Assembly: GCF_934371575.1 (NCBI RefSeq)
Contig: NZ_CAKRNY010000006.1
Location: 48,413-112,412 of the forward strand
Length of the DNA: 64,000 nucleotides
Origin: an uncultured Blautia sp.
GTDB lineage: Bacteria > Bacillota > Clostridia > Lachnospirales > Lachnospiraceae
Direction: 5' to 3'
The notes beneath the pieces were generated by a model. It did not search any database. It had not been told where the DNA came from and was given only the letters and a program-made list of their open reading frames with translations. Both the position numbers and the translations under genes were made by a program. This document shows, one piece after another, positions 28,412-37,097 of this stretch (the stretch's first letter is position 1; the number at the start of each line of letters is the position of its first letter).

Positions 28412-30295
28412 ATGGGAGAGAAATTACAGTTTACAGAGCTTGATCAATATCTTTTTGGTCAGGGAACCCATTATGATATTTACCGGAAGCTTGGCGCGCA
28501 TCCGGTAAAACAAGGAAAAAAAGAGGGCGTTTATTTTGCAGTGTGGGCACCTAATGCACAGGCTGTTTACGTAATTGGAGAGTTTAATGACTGGGATGAG
28601 CAGGCGTCCCCGATGAAAAAGGCAGGACCTATAGGTGTATTTGAGACATTTGTCCCGGGTGCAAAAATCGGGCAGCTGTATAAGTTTTTTATTGTTGGAA
28701 TGAATGGGGAACATATTTATAAAGCCGACCCGTATGCGAATGAAGCAGAGCTGCGTCCAGGAACGGCTTCCCGGATTACTGACATTGACAATTATAAATG
28801 GAAAGATGCTACATGGATGAAGAATCGCCAGAAGTTTGACGAGAACAAAGATGCAATGGCAATCTATGAGGTTCATCCCGGTTCATGGATGAAGCATCCG
28901 GCTACAGAAGAGGATGAGAAAGGCTTTTACAATTACAGAGAGCTGGCAGTGAAGCTGGCACAGTATGTGAAGGATATGGGATATACGCATGTTGAGCTGA
29001 TGGGAATTGCGGAGCATCCTTTTGATGGTTCCTGGGGATATCAGGTCACCGGTTATTATGCACCTACTTCCCGTTATGGAACACCGCAGGATTTTAAATA
29101 CATGGTAGATTATCTTCATAGGCAGAAAATCGGCGTCATTCTGGACTGGGTACCGGCACATTTCCCGAAGGATGAACACGGTCTGGCGAATTTTGACGGA
29201 ACGGCTGTTTATGAGCATGCAGATCCAAGACAGGGGGAGCATCCGGACTGGGGAACCAAAATTTATAACTATGGCAGACCGGAAGTGAAGAATTTCCTGA
29301 TTGCAAATGCTCTGTTCTGGATTGAAGAGTGCCATGTGGATGGTCTTCGTGTGGATGCAGTTGCATCTATGCTGTATCTGGATTATGGCAAGAGCGATGG
29401 TCAGTGGGTAGCGAATAAATATGGCGGTAATCAGAATCTGGAGGCAATTGAGTTCTTTAAGCATCTGAATACAGTAGTTCTTGGAAGAAATAAAGGTACT
29501 GTGATGATCGCAGAGGAGTCTACTGCATGGCCGAAGGTGACAGGTAAAGCAGAGGATGACGGACTTGGATTTTCCCTGAAGTGGAATATGGGCTGGATGA
29601 ATGACTTCCTGGAGTACATGAAGCTGGATCCGTATTTCCGTAAATTTAACCATAATAAGATGACATTTTCCATGACCTACGCATACAGTGAGAAGTATGT
29701 GCTGGTTATTTCCCATGATGAAGTTGTTCATCTGAAGAAATCCATGCTGGAGAAAATGCCGGGCGAGTTGGAGGACAAGTTTAAGAATCTGAAGGCTGCT
29801 TATACATTTATGTTCTGTCATCCGGGCAAAAAGCTTCTGTTTATGGGACAGGAATTTGGTCAGCTTCGTGAATGGAGCGAAGAGAGAGAGCTTGACTGGT
29901 TCCTTCTGGGAGAAGAGAAGCATCGGGATCTGAAGGATTTTGTGCAGACACTTCTGAAAATGTATCGTAAATATCCGGCACTTTATGGAATGGATACAGA
30001 TCCATCCGGCTTTGAGTGGATCAATGCGGATGACGGTGACAGAAGTATTTACAGTTTTGTAAGAAAGTCACCAACAGGAAGAAATAATCTTCTGGTAGTA
30101 TGTAATTTTACTCCTGTAGACCGTCCGGATTACCGTGTGGGTGTTCCGAAGAAGAAACAGTATACACTGGTTCTCGATGAGAACGGACAGACTGCCAAAA
30201 AGGTATTTAAGGCAGAAAAACAGGACTGTGATAATCGTCCGTTTTCCTTTGCATATCCCCTTCCGGCATACGGTGTGGCAGTGTTTCAGTATTAA
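28412..30295 (+). CDS. glgB: 1,4-alpha-glucan branching enzyme
   Basis: This 627-aa GH13 enzyme makes alpha-1,6 branches in glycogen. An N-terminal CBM48 domain (about 30-125, YFAVWAPNAQAVYVIGEFNDW) precedes the barrel. GH13 boxes seen are VILDWVPAHFP, DGLRVDAVASMLYLDY (nucleophile Asp), MIAEESTAWP (acid Glu) and LVISHDEV (transition-state Asp). A C-terminal all-beta domain ends in the AYGVAVFQY motif. Length is at the short end for GlgB, consistent with one N-terminal module. No other glycogen genes adjoin it here. Confidence 0.95.
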   Translation: MGEKLQFTELDQYLFGQGTHYDIYRKLGAHPVKQGKKEGVYFAVWAPNAQAVYVIGEFNDWDEQASPMKKAGPIGVFETFVPGAKIGQLYKFFIVGMNGEHIYKADPYANEAELRPGTASRITDIDNYKWKDATWMKNRQKFDENKDAMAIYEVHPGSWMKHPATEEDEKGFYNYRELAVKLAQYVKDMGYTHVELMGIAEHPFDGSWGYQVTGYYAPTSRYGTPQDFKYMVDYLHRQKIGVILDWVPAHFPKDEHGLANFDGTAVYEHADPRQGEHPDWGTKIYNYGRPEVKNFLIANALFWIEECHVDGLRVDAVASMLYLDYGKSDGQWVANKYGGNQNLEAIEFFKHLNTVVLGRNKGTVMIAEESTAWPKVTGKAEDDGLGFSLKWNMGWMNDFLEYMKLDPYFRKFNHNKMTFSMTYAYSEKYVLVISHDEVVHLKKSMLEKMPGELEDKFKNLKAAYTFMFCHPGKKLLFMGQEFGQLREWSEERELDWFLLGEEKHRDLKDFVQTLLKMYRKYPALYGMDTDPSGFEWINADDGDRSIYSFVRKSPTGRNNLLVVCNFTPVDRPDYRVGVPKKKQYTLVLDENGQTAKKVFKAEKQDCDNRPFSFAYPLPAYGVAVFQY

Positions 30296-30371
30296 AAATG
30301 CCTAAAGAAAAAGGCAAAAAAGTAATTTGTTTGTGAGTGTTGGGGATTTTTAACAGAAGACAAAAAACTTG

Positions 30372-30400
30372 TTGATATTTGGAAATAGTTGCGCTATAAT
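30372..30400 (+). promoter_or_regulatory. Strong SigmaA-type promoter for the 77-aa protein
   Basis: TTGATA (30372-30377), 17-bp spacer, TATAAT (30395-30400). It is the best promoter match in this part of the window and suggests high expression of the small gene. Confidence 0.8.
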
Positions 30401-30456
30401 GAGCCCGAAAAGGAAGATGTGATAAAAGTTTTACATGTTGAAAGGAGAATATTGAC

Positions 30457-30690
30457 ATGAAGGTATCTAATATTAAAGACATTCAGAAATTTTTTGACGT
30501 AATCGACAGCTGCTCTGGTAAAGTAGAGCTTGTAACCGGTGAAGGTGACAGACTGAACCTGAAATCTAAATTATCACAGTATGTTTCTCTTGCAAATATC
30601 TTCTCTAACGGTGAGATTCCGGAACTTGAGATTGTTGCATATGAGAAAGAGGATATTGATAAACTTATGCATTTCATGATCAATGGCTGA
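30457..30690 (+). CDS. Small conserved protein of unknown function
   Basis: The protein has 77 aa, with a good ribosome site (AAAGGAG) and its own strong promoter and terminator, so it is surely a real and well expressed gene. The sequence begins MKVSNIKDIQKFFDVIDSC and continues with alternating strands and helices (GKVELVTGEGDRLNLKSK, ELEIVAYEKEDIDKLMHFM). It resembles small Lachnospiraceae proteins sometimes labelled polyA-polymerase-like, but no catalytic motif is visible and that label should not be relied on. It has no signal peptide or membrane segment. Confidence 0.75.
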   Translation: MKVSNIKDIQKFFDVIDSCSGKVELVTGEGDRLNLKSKLSQYVSLANIFSNGEIPELEIVAYEKEDIDKLMHFMING

Positions 30691-30727
30691 TTTGCATAAA
30701 TCTGTGAATTTGGGATAAATATATCAT

Positions 30728-30756
30728 GGGGATGTGACGTAGTCATATCCCCTTTT
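30728..30756 (+). terminator. Terminator of the 77-aa protein gene
   Basis: GGGGATGTGAC (30728-30738) pairs with GTCATATCCCC (30742-30752) through one G-U pair, followed by TTTT. It separates this monocistronic gene from the GTPase pair. Confidence 0.88.
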
Positions 30757-30786
30757 CTAGCTGTATACAGAAAGGGGAAATACAAA

Positions 30787-31974
30787 ATGGTAAAGATTGA
30801 TATTATTTCCGGTTTTCTTGGAGCCGGTAAAACAACTCTTATCAAAAAACTGCTGAAAGAAGCCTTTGCCGGCGAGCAGGTAGTGCTTATTGAGAACGAA
30901 TTCGGCGAGATTGGTATTGATGGCGGTTTTCTTAAGGATGCCGGAATTGAGATCCGTGAGATGAATTCCGGATGTATCTGCTGTTCCCTTGTAGGTGATT
31001 TTGGCGCTTCCCTGAAGGAAGTGGTAGAGAAATATCATCCGGATCGTATCCTGATCGAGCCGTCAGGCGTTGGTAAGCTTTCGGATGTTATCAAGGCTGT
31101 ACAGGGTGTGGAAGAAGATGTTGACATTTTTCTGAACAGTTACACTACAGTTGTAGATGCCAAGAAGTGCAAAATGTATATGAGAAACTTCGGCGAGTTC
31201 TTTGATAATCAGGTTCAGTATGCAGGTGCTATTATTATGAGCCGTACAGATATAGTTGATGAGAAAAAGGCTGCTGAGTCTATGGAACTGCTTCGCAGTA
31301 TTAATGAGAAGGCTGCAATCATCACCACTCCAATTGAGAAACTGGATGGAAAGAAGATTCTGGAGGTTATGGAGCATCCGGTATCTCTTGCAGATGAGCT
31401 TCTGAAAGAGGAGCATGAGCATCACCATCATCACGACCATGATGAGGAGTGTGGCTGCGGACATGAGCATGAACATGAACATCACCATCATCACGACCAT
31501 GATGAAGAATGTTGCTGCGGACATGACCATGAGCACGAGCATGAACACCACCATCATCACGACCATGATGAGGAGTGTGGCTGCGGACATGACCATGAGC
31601 ACGAGCATGAACATCACCATCATCACGACCATGATGGAGAGTGCAGCTGTGGCTGTGGACATGATCATGATCATGAGCATCATCACCATCACGCAGACGA
31701 GGTATTTACCAGCTGGGGAAAGGAGACTATTAAGAAATTTACAAGAGAAAATCTTGAAAAAATTCTTGAGAGCCTTTCCGCTTCCGATGAGTATGGCGTG
31801 ATCCTTCGTGCGAAGGGAATGCTTCCGGCAGAAGATGGAACATGGATTTATTTTGATATGGTTCCAGAGGAAACTGAGATCCGTGAAGGTTCACCGGAAT
31901 ATACAGGTCGTCTTTGCGTAATCGGTTCCAAACTGAAAGAAGACAAACTTGCCGAACTGTTCGGCGTAGCATAA
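30787..31974 (+). CDS. COG0523 (CobW/ZNG-like) metal-chaperone GTPase with a long His/Cys-rich metal-binding insert
   Basis: The protein has 395 aa. The GTPase core has GFLGAGKTT (Walker A, residues 10-18), the ENEFGEIGIDGG switch, the family hallmark SGCICC metal site, LIEPSGVG, and SRTD as the base-specificity motif. Between about residues 205 and 308 lies an insert of repeated units of the form HHHHHDHDEECGCGH-(D/E-H)n, five copies. A CobW C-terminal domain follows. COG0523 proteins deliver metals such as zinc or cobalt to client enzymes; the insert would bind many metal ions. The next gene is a second COG0523 protein 21 bp away. Which metal is handled is not shown. Confidence 0.9.
   Translation: MVKIDIISGFLGAGKTTLIKKLLKEAFAGEQVVLIENEFGEIGIDGGFLKDAGIEIREMNSGCICCSLVGDFGASLKEVVEKYHPDRILIEPSGVGKLSDVIKAVQGVEEDVDIFLNSYTTVVDAKKCKMYMRNFGEFFDNQVQYAGAIIMSRTDIVDEKKAAESMELLRSINEKAAIITTPIEKLDGKKILEVMEHPVSLADELLKEEHEHHHHHDHDEECGCGHEHEHEHHHHHDHDEECCCGHDHEHEHEHHHHHDHDEECGCGHDHEHEHEHHHHHDHDGECSCGCGHDHDHEHHHHHADEVFTSWGKETIKKFTRENLEKILESLSASDEYGVILRAKGMLPAEDGTWIYFDMVPEETEIREGSPEYTGRLCVIGSKLKEDKLAELFGVA
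31420..31700 (+). repeat. Tandem coding repeat (His/Asp/Cys units)
   Basis: The motif CATCACCATCATCACGACC or a close variant begins at 31420, 31480, 31546, 31612 and 31678 (the last copy degenerate), giving periods of 60, 66, 66 and 66 bp, all multiples of three. Near-identity of the units at DNA level implies recent expansion, and copy number may vary between strains. Confidence 0.88.
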
Positions 31975-31995
31975 AAACAGGGAGGTTTCTGTAAC

Positions 31996-32946
31996 ATGGA
32001 TGAAATTACAGTACCCATTTATCTCATAACCGGCTTTCTGGAAAGCGGTAAGACCTCTTTCCTCAGCTTTACCCTGCAGCAGGAGTATTTTCGTACAGAG
32101 GGTAAGACGCTTCTGATTCTTTGTGAAGAAGGAGAGGAAGAGTATGATGAGGATGCCCTTGCCAGAGATAATGTGGTAGTTGAGGTTATTGAGAAAGAAG
32201 AGGATCTTACACCAGAGCGCCTTCAGGCACTGGATATTATTCATCAGCCGGAACGTGTGGTTATGGAATATAACGGAATGTGGCTGGTAAGCAAATTCGA
32301 GGAAATGAAAGCACCGAAGGGCTGGGGCATTGAACAGCATATTACCTGTGTGGATGCAAGCACCTTCCAGGTATACATGCAGAATATGAAATCCATTTTT
32401 ATGGATATGGTCCGCGGTGCAGATATGGTTGTATTTAACCGTTGTAAAAAAGAATATCCTCTTGCAAACTTCCGCAGAAGCATCAAGGTTGTAAACCCAA
32501 GTGCAGAGGTTATTTTTGAAGATGAAGAAGGCGAGATGACAGATATTTTTGCTGATCAGATGCCTTTTGATCTGGATGCAGATATTGTGGATATCCCGCC
32601 GGAGGACTATGGAATCTGGTTTGTGGACGCCATGGATCACCCGGATCGTTATGTGGGAAAAACTCTTCGGTTTAAAGCACGGGCAAGACGTCCGAGAGGA
32701 ATGGGAAGCAAATTCTTTATTCCGGGACGTACAGCTATGACCTGCTGCGCAGATGATACCTCCTTCCTGGGATATATTTGTAAGAGTGCATATGCGCCGA
32801 AGCTGAAACCGGGAGAATGGGTAGAGGTTACTGCGAAAGTGGCATTTGAGAACCGCTCAGAATATCAGGGAGAGGGAATCGTTCTTTATGCAGAGAACGT
32901 AGTACCTTGTGAGCCGCTGGCTGATGAGATGGTTTACTTCAATTAA
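31996..32946 (+). CDS. COG0523-type GTPase fused to a YcgQ/DUF1980-like domain
   Basis: The protein has 316 aa. The N-terminal part (1-200) is a reduced CobW GTPase: GFLESGKTSF (P-loop), VVMEYNG (Walker-B region) and VVFNRCKK in place of NKxD. The usual CxCC metal motif is missing; ILCEEGEEEYDED stands near that position. The C-terminal part (about 215-316) resembles the conserved end of YcgQ/TIGR03943 proteins, seen from MTCCADDT (Cys250-Cys251) and GEWVEVTAKV. In Bacillus, YcgR/YcgQ-like proteins belong to zinc-responsive gene sets. The pair with the His-rich GTPase suggests one metal-trafficking unit. The metal and the partner protein are inferred. Confidence 0.78.
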   Translation: MDEITVPIYLITGFLESGKTSFLSFTLQQEYFRTEGKTLLILCEEGEEEYDEDALARDNVVVEVIEKEEDLTPERLQALDIIHQPERVVMEYNGMWLVSKFEEMKAPKGWGIEQHITCVDASTFQVYMQNMKSIFMDMVRGADMVVFNRCKKEYPLANFRRSIKVVNPSAEVIFEDEEGEMTDIFADQMPFDLDADIVDIPPEDYGIWFVDAMDHPDRYVGKTLRFKARARRPRGMGSKFFIPGRTAMTCCADDTSFLGYICKSAYAPKLKPGEWVEVTAKVAFENRSEYQGEGIVLYAENVVPCEPLADEMVYFN

Positions 32947-32962
32947 TAAGGAAAATAAGAGT

Positions 32963-33538
32963 ATGTATTTAGTTGTTGGACTGGGAAACCCCGGGAAGCA
33001 GTATGAGGCGACCCGCCACAATATGGGTTTTGATACAATAGATGTGCTTGTGGAACGTCATAATATTCCACAGGGCGGCGTAAAATTTAATGCCATGTAT
33101 GGCTCCGGTTTTATCGGTGGAGAAAAGGTTATCTTTATGAAGCCTTTATCCTTTATGAACTTAAGTGGTGGTCCGGTACAGGAGATGGCTGCTTATTTTA
33201 AAATCGATCCGGAAAGCCAGCTGATCATCATTCAGGATGATATCGATCTGGAACCGGGACAGCTTCGTATCAGGAAGCAGGGCAGCGCAGGAGGCCATAA
33301 TGGTCTGAAGGACATTATCAGCAGACTTGGTACCCAGAAATTTATGCGTATAAAGGTTGGTGTAGGAGCCAAACCTAAGGGATGGGATCTTGCAGATCAT
33401 GTGCTCGGCCGTTTTTCAGCGGATGACCGTAAGCTTGTGGATGAGACAATTGAACTTGCTGCAGATGCAGTTGAAAAAATCATAACAGATGGCCCAGATG
33501 CGGCTATGAACGAATACAATCGAAAGAAGTCCAGTTAA
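32963..33538 (+). CDS. pth: Peptidyl-tRNA hydrolase
   Basis: This 191-aa enzyme recycles tRNA from prematurely released peptidyl-tRNA. Motifs include VVGLGNPGKQYEATRHNMGF with catalytic His, KPLSFMNLSGGPV, IIQDDIDLEPGQLRIR and GSAGGHNGLKDI. The ATG at 32963 begins the conserved MYLVVGLGNPG; the longer frame from 32909 would overlap the upstream gene. mfd follows after a hairpin, which is the usual pth-mfd order in Firmicutes. Confidence 0.96.
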   Translation: MYLVVGLGNPGKQYEATRHNMGFDTIDVLVERHNIPQGGVKFNAMYGSGFIGGEKVIFMKPLSFMNLSGGPVQEMAAYFKIDPESQLIIIQDDIDLEPGQLRIRKQGSAGGHNGLKDIISRLGTQKFMRIKVGVGAKPKGWDLADHVLGRFSADDRKLVDETIELAADAVEKIITDGPDAAMNEYNRKKSS

Positions 33539-33556
33539 CAAGCTGGGCTTCTTTTG
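33524..33556 (+). terminator. Hairpin overlapping the pth stop codon
   Basis: AAGAAGTCCAG (33524-33534) pairs with CTGGGCTTCTT (33543-33553) with one G-U pair, followed by TTG. It may reduce read-through into mfd rather than stop it fully. Confidence 0.65.
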
Positions 33557-33579
33557 CCCTTGAAGAGAGGAGGAAAGCC

Positions 33580-36500
33580 ATGCTTTCATTTACCCGGCCC
33601 TTAAGCGGGATGGCAGAATTTGAAGAAATAGAGAAAAGCCTGGAGAAAAATCAGGGAATTGTTCAGATCACAGGATGTCTGGAGTCACAGAAAGCACATT
33701 TGATCCATGGGCTTTCCCATAAAGCGCCGATGCGCCTTGTCATTGCAGGTGATGAGCGCCAGGCAAAGGAAATCTATGAGGATTTGCGCTTTTTTGACAA
33801 AAGTACCATGTTTTATCCGGCAAAGGATCTTCTGTTTTTTCAAGCTGATATACAGGGAAATCTGCTGATTCGTCAGAGAATGTGTGTGGTAAAGGCGCTT
33901 CTGGAACAGGAGGAACTTACGGTTGTCACAAGCATTGACGGCTGTATGGATTATCTGCTGCCTTTGGAAGAGATCAGAAAAAAGGTGCTTCATTTTTTCT
34001 CAGACAGCGTGATCAATATGGATGTACTGAAAAATACTCTGGTGCAGCTGGGCTATGAGCGTGTAGGACAGGTGGAAATGCCCGGACAGTTTTCAGTGCG
34101 CGGCGGCATTGTGGATATTTACTGCCTTACAGAAGAAAATCCATGGCGAATCGAGCTGTGGGGAGATGAGGTGGATTCCATCCGAAGCTTTGATGCCGAA
34201 AGCCAGCGCTCTCTGGAAAATCTGGATGAAATTACTATTTATCCGGCTGTGGAATGGACAGACGGCAAAAAAATGGTTTCTTTTGCAGATTATTTTCCAA
34301 GGGAAAAAATGCTGTTGTTTCTGGATGAACCTAACCGCATTCTGGAAAACGGACTCGGCGTAGAAGAAGAGTATGAGCAGAGCCGTATACACAGAGAGGA
34401 AAAAGGAGAACAAAATCTTCCGGTGCAGTGGCTCTGTCCTTTTTCCAGGGTTCAGAAGGAACTGAACAAATGCAGGGCAGTCTCCCTGTCAGCATTGGAA
34501 CCAAGATCCGTGGAGTGGAATTTTGCCCCTGAAAAATATAATCTGACGGTGCAGAGTGTGACTTCCTATAACAGCAGTTTTGAGCTTCTGGTGGAGGATC
34601 TGCAGAAATATAAGAAAAAGGGTTATCGTATCATCCTGCTTTCCGGTTCCAGAACAAGAGCAGAACGTCTGGCAAAGGATCTTCAGGAAAATGACCTGAA
34701 TGCTTTTTATGGCTCCGATTATGACCGGGTGATAAATCCTGGTGAAATTCTGGTTATTTATGGGCATGCCCGGAAGGGATTTGAATATCCTCTGATTAAG
34801 TTTGCTGTGATCACAGAGTCAGATATTTTCGGGCAGGAGCAGAAAAAAAAGAAAAAGAAGAAGGTTTACAATGGTAAAAGAATCCAGGATTTTGCAGAGC
34901 TTTCCATTGGAGATTATGTAGTTCATGAGAAACATGGACTTGGGATTTACCGGGGAATCGAGAAGGTTGAAATCGATAAGGTTGTAAAGGATTACATTAA
35001 GATTGAATACCGCGATGGAAGCAATCTGTACATTTTGGCTACACAGCTGGATCTTTTGCAGAAATATTCCGGTGCGGATACAGCAAAAGCACCGAAACTG
35101 AATAAGCTTGGAACCCAGGAATGGAACCGCACCAAATCGAAGGTAAGAGGTGCCGTTAAGAATATTGCCAAAGAACTGGTGGAGCTTTATGCTGTCCGTC
35201 AGGAAAAGGAAGGCTATGTATGCGGCCCGGATACTGTGTGGCAGCGGGAATTTGAGGAAATGTTTCCTTACGAGGAGACGGAGGATCAGCTGAGTGCGAT
35301 TGAAGATACCAAACGTGATATGGAGAGCACCAAGATCATGGATCGCCTGGTGTGCGGCGATGTTGGTTATGGAAAAACAGAGATAGCTCTTCGCGCAGCT
35401 TTTAAGGAGGTTCAGGAGAGCAGACAGGTGGTATATCTTGTGCCAACTACTATTTTGGCACAGCAGGTATATAATACTTTTCTTCAGAGGATGAAAGAAT
35501 TTCCGGTGAGAGTGGATCTTCTCTGTCGTTTCCGTACTCCTTCCCAGCAGAAAAAAACAATCCAGGATCTGAAAAAGGGACAGGTTGATATTGTGATCGG
35601 AACGCATCGGGTTCTTTCCAAGGATGTGGAATACAAAAATCTTGGTCTTCTGATCGTAGATGAGGAACAGCGTTTCGGTGTCACTCATAAAGAAAAAATC
35701 AAACAGCTGAAAAAAGATATTGATGTTCTCACTCTTACCGCTACCCCGATTCCAAGAACGCTTCATATGAGCATGATCGGAATCCGTGATATGAGTGTAC
35801 TGGAGGAACCGCCAATTGACCGTATGCCGATTCAGACTTATGTCATGGAATATGATGAGGAAACTGTCAGGGAGGCAATTGGCCGGGAACTGAGAAGGGG
35901 CGGTCAGGTTTATTATGTGTATAACCGGGTGACGGACATTGATGAGGTTGCACTTCGGATTTCCAGGCTTGTGCCGGATGCCAGAGTTGATTTTGCCCAT
36001 GGACAGATGAGCGAACGGGAACTGGAGCGGGTGATGTATGATTTTATCAATGGGGACATTGATGTACTGGTTTCAACGACTATCATTGAGACCGGACTGG
36101 ATATTTCAAACGTAAACACCATGATTATTCATGATTCTGATAAATATGGGCTTTCACAGCTTTATCAGCTTCGCGGACGAATTGGACGGTCCAACAGGAC
36201 AGCGTATGCATTTCTTATGTACCGAAGAAATATTATGCTGCGGGAGGTTGCCGAGAAGAGGCTTTCCGCGATTCGTGAGTTTACAGATCTGGGAAGCGGA
36301 TTTAAGATTGCTATGCGTGATCTGGAGCTTCGTGGGGCAGGAAATCTGCTGGGAGCACAGCAGCATGGACATATGAATGCAGTAGGCTATGATCTTTACT
36401 GCAAGATGCTCAGCGAGGCAGTTAAGGAAGCAAAAGGCATTCATACCATGGAGGATTTCGAGACAACCATTGACCTGAATATGGATGCGTTTATTCCGGA

Positions 36501-36921
36501 TACTTATATCAGCAACGAATTTCAGAAACTGGATATTTATAAACGTATTGCTGGAATTGAGTCTCAGCAGGAGTATGACGATATGCTGGAGGAGTTGATC
36601 GACCGATTTGGCGAGCCACCGAAGGCAGTGCTGAATCTGCTTGCCATTGCCCGGCTGAAAGCACTTGCACATCAGGGTTATATTACGGAAATCAAGCAGC
36701 TGCAGAGGGAAATCAGGATCACTCTTTATGAAAACGCCCATTTGAATCCGAAAGGAATCCCGCCGCTGGTTGCCAAGTACCGCAGACAACTGCAGTTTAA
36801 ACCGGATAAGGAACCTAAATTTTTGTTTTCTCCGGTAGGCGATATTGTGCAGGCGCTGACTGTTTTTTCAGGGGAACTGATGGCGCTTGTGGAGGATAAA
36901 GAACGAAGTGAGGCACGTTAA
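33580..36921 (+). CDS. mfd: Transcription-repair coupling factor
   Basis: This 1113-aa ATP-dependent translocase removes stalled RNA polymerase and recruits UvrA. Seen in order: UvrB-like N-terminal module (about 1-330), RNA-polymerase interaction domain (about 435-510, IGDYVVHEKHGLGIYRG), and helicase lobes with Walker A GDVGYGKTEIALRAAF, DEEQRFG box, LTATPIPRTLHMS and TTIIETGLDI. The TRG-like segment has LRGRIGRSNRTAYAFL and ELRGAGNLLGAQQ. The C-terminal TRCF domain ends the protein. AGGAGG lies upstream. Length is within the family range. Confidence 0.97.
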   Translation: MLSFTRPLSGMAEFEEIEKSLEKNQGIVQITGCLESQKAHLIHGLSHKAPMRLVIAGDERQAKEIYEDLRFFDKSTMFYPAKDLLFFQADIQGNLLIRQRMCVVKALLEQEELTVVTSIDGCMDYLLPLEEIRKKVLHFFSDSVINMDVLKNTLVQLGYERVGQVEMPGQFSVRGGIVDIYCLTEENPWRIELWGDEVDSIRSFDAESQRSLENLDEITIYPAVEWTDGKKMVSFADYFPREKMLLFLDEPNRILENGLGVEEEYEQSRIHREEKGEQNLPVQWLCPFSRVQKELNKCRAVSLSALEPRSVEWNFAPEKYNLTVQSVTSYNSSFELLVEDLQKYKKKGYRIILLSGSRTRAERLAKDLQENDLNAFYGSDYDRVINPGEILVIYGHARKGFEYPLIKFAVITESDIFGQEQKKKKKKKVYNGKRIQDFAELSIGDYVVHEKHGLGIYRGIEKVEIDKVVKDYIKIEYRDGSNLYILATQLDLLQKYSGADTAKAPKLNKLGTQEWNRTKSKVRGAVKNIAKELVELYAVRQEKEGYVCGPDTVWQREFEEMFPYEETEDQLSAIEDTKRDMESTKIMDRLVCGDVGYGKTEIALRAAFKEVQESRQVVYLVPTTILAQQVYNTFLQRMKEFPVRVDLLCRFRTPSQQKKTIQDLKKGQVDIVIGTHRVLSKDVEYKNLGLLIVDEEQRFGVTHKEKIKQLKKDIDVLTLTATPIPRTLHMSMIGIRDMSVLEEPPIDRMPIQTYVMEYDEETVREAIGRELRRGGQVYYVYNRVTDIDEVALRISRLVPDARVDFAHGQMSERELERVMYDFINGDIDVLVSTTIIETGLDISNVNTMIIHDSDKYGLSQLYQLRGRIGRSNRTAYAFLMYRRNIMLREVAEKRLSAIREFTDLGSGFKIAMRDLELRGAGNLLGAQQHGHMNAVGYDLYCKMLSEAVKEAKGIHTMEDFETTIDLNMDAFIPDTYISNEFQKLDIYKRIAGIESQQEYDDMLEELIDRFGEPPKAVLNLLAIARLKALAHQGYITEIKQLQREIRITLYENAHLNPKGIPPLVAKYRRQLQFKPDKEPKFLFSPVGDIVQALTVFSGELMALVEDKERSEAR

Positions 36922-37097
36922 CGGACGGAGTGATTGAGATTTCACGAAAATTGTGTGAATTCTGCCAGATTTTTTTCTTTCCACTTGCCCTTATGGGAAA
37001 AAAGTTTTATACTCTTAGTAGCGTGTCCGCATTGGGAAATATGCAGAATAAGCATAAGAATGTGAACACATCAGTGAAAGGGTAATTGGTGATCAAT

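Noticed and set aside
30300..30317. TGCCT/AGGCA hairpin after glgB as a terminator
   Set aside because: The plus strand has A-runs, not a U-run, after the stem; it could work only for the opposite strand, where no gene ends.
31063..31692. Long minus-strand Met/Val-rich open frame opposite the His-rich GTPase
   Set aside because: It is the complement of the CAT/CAC/GAC repeat codons; it has no ribosome site or known fold and its composition is an artefact of the repeat.
31420..31700. Regular 60-66 bp repeats considered as a CRISPR array
   Set aside because: The repeats are contiguous coding units in frame with no unique spacers, and no cas genes occur in the window.
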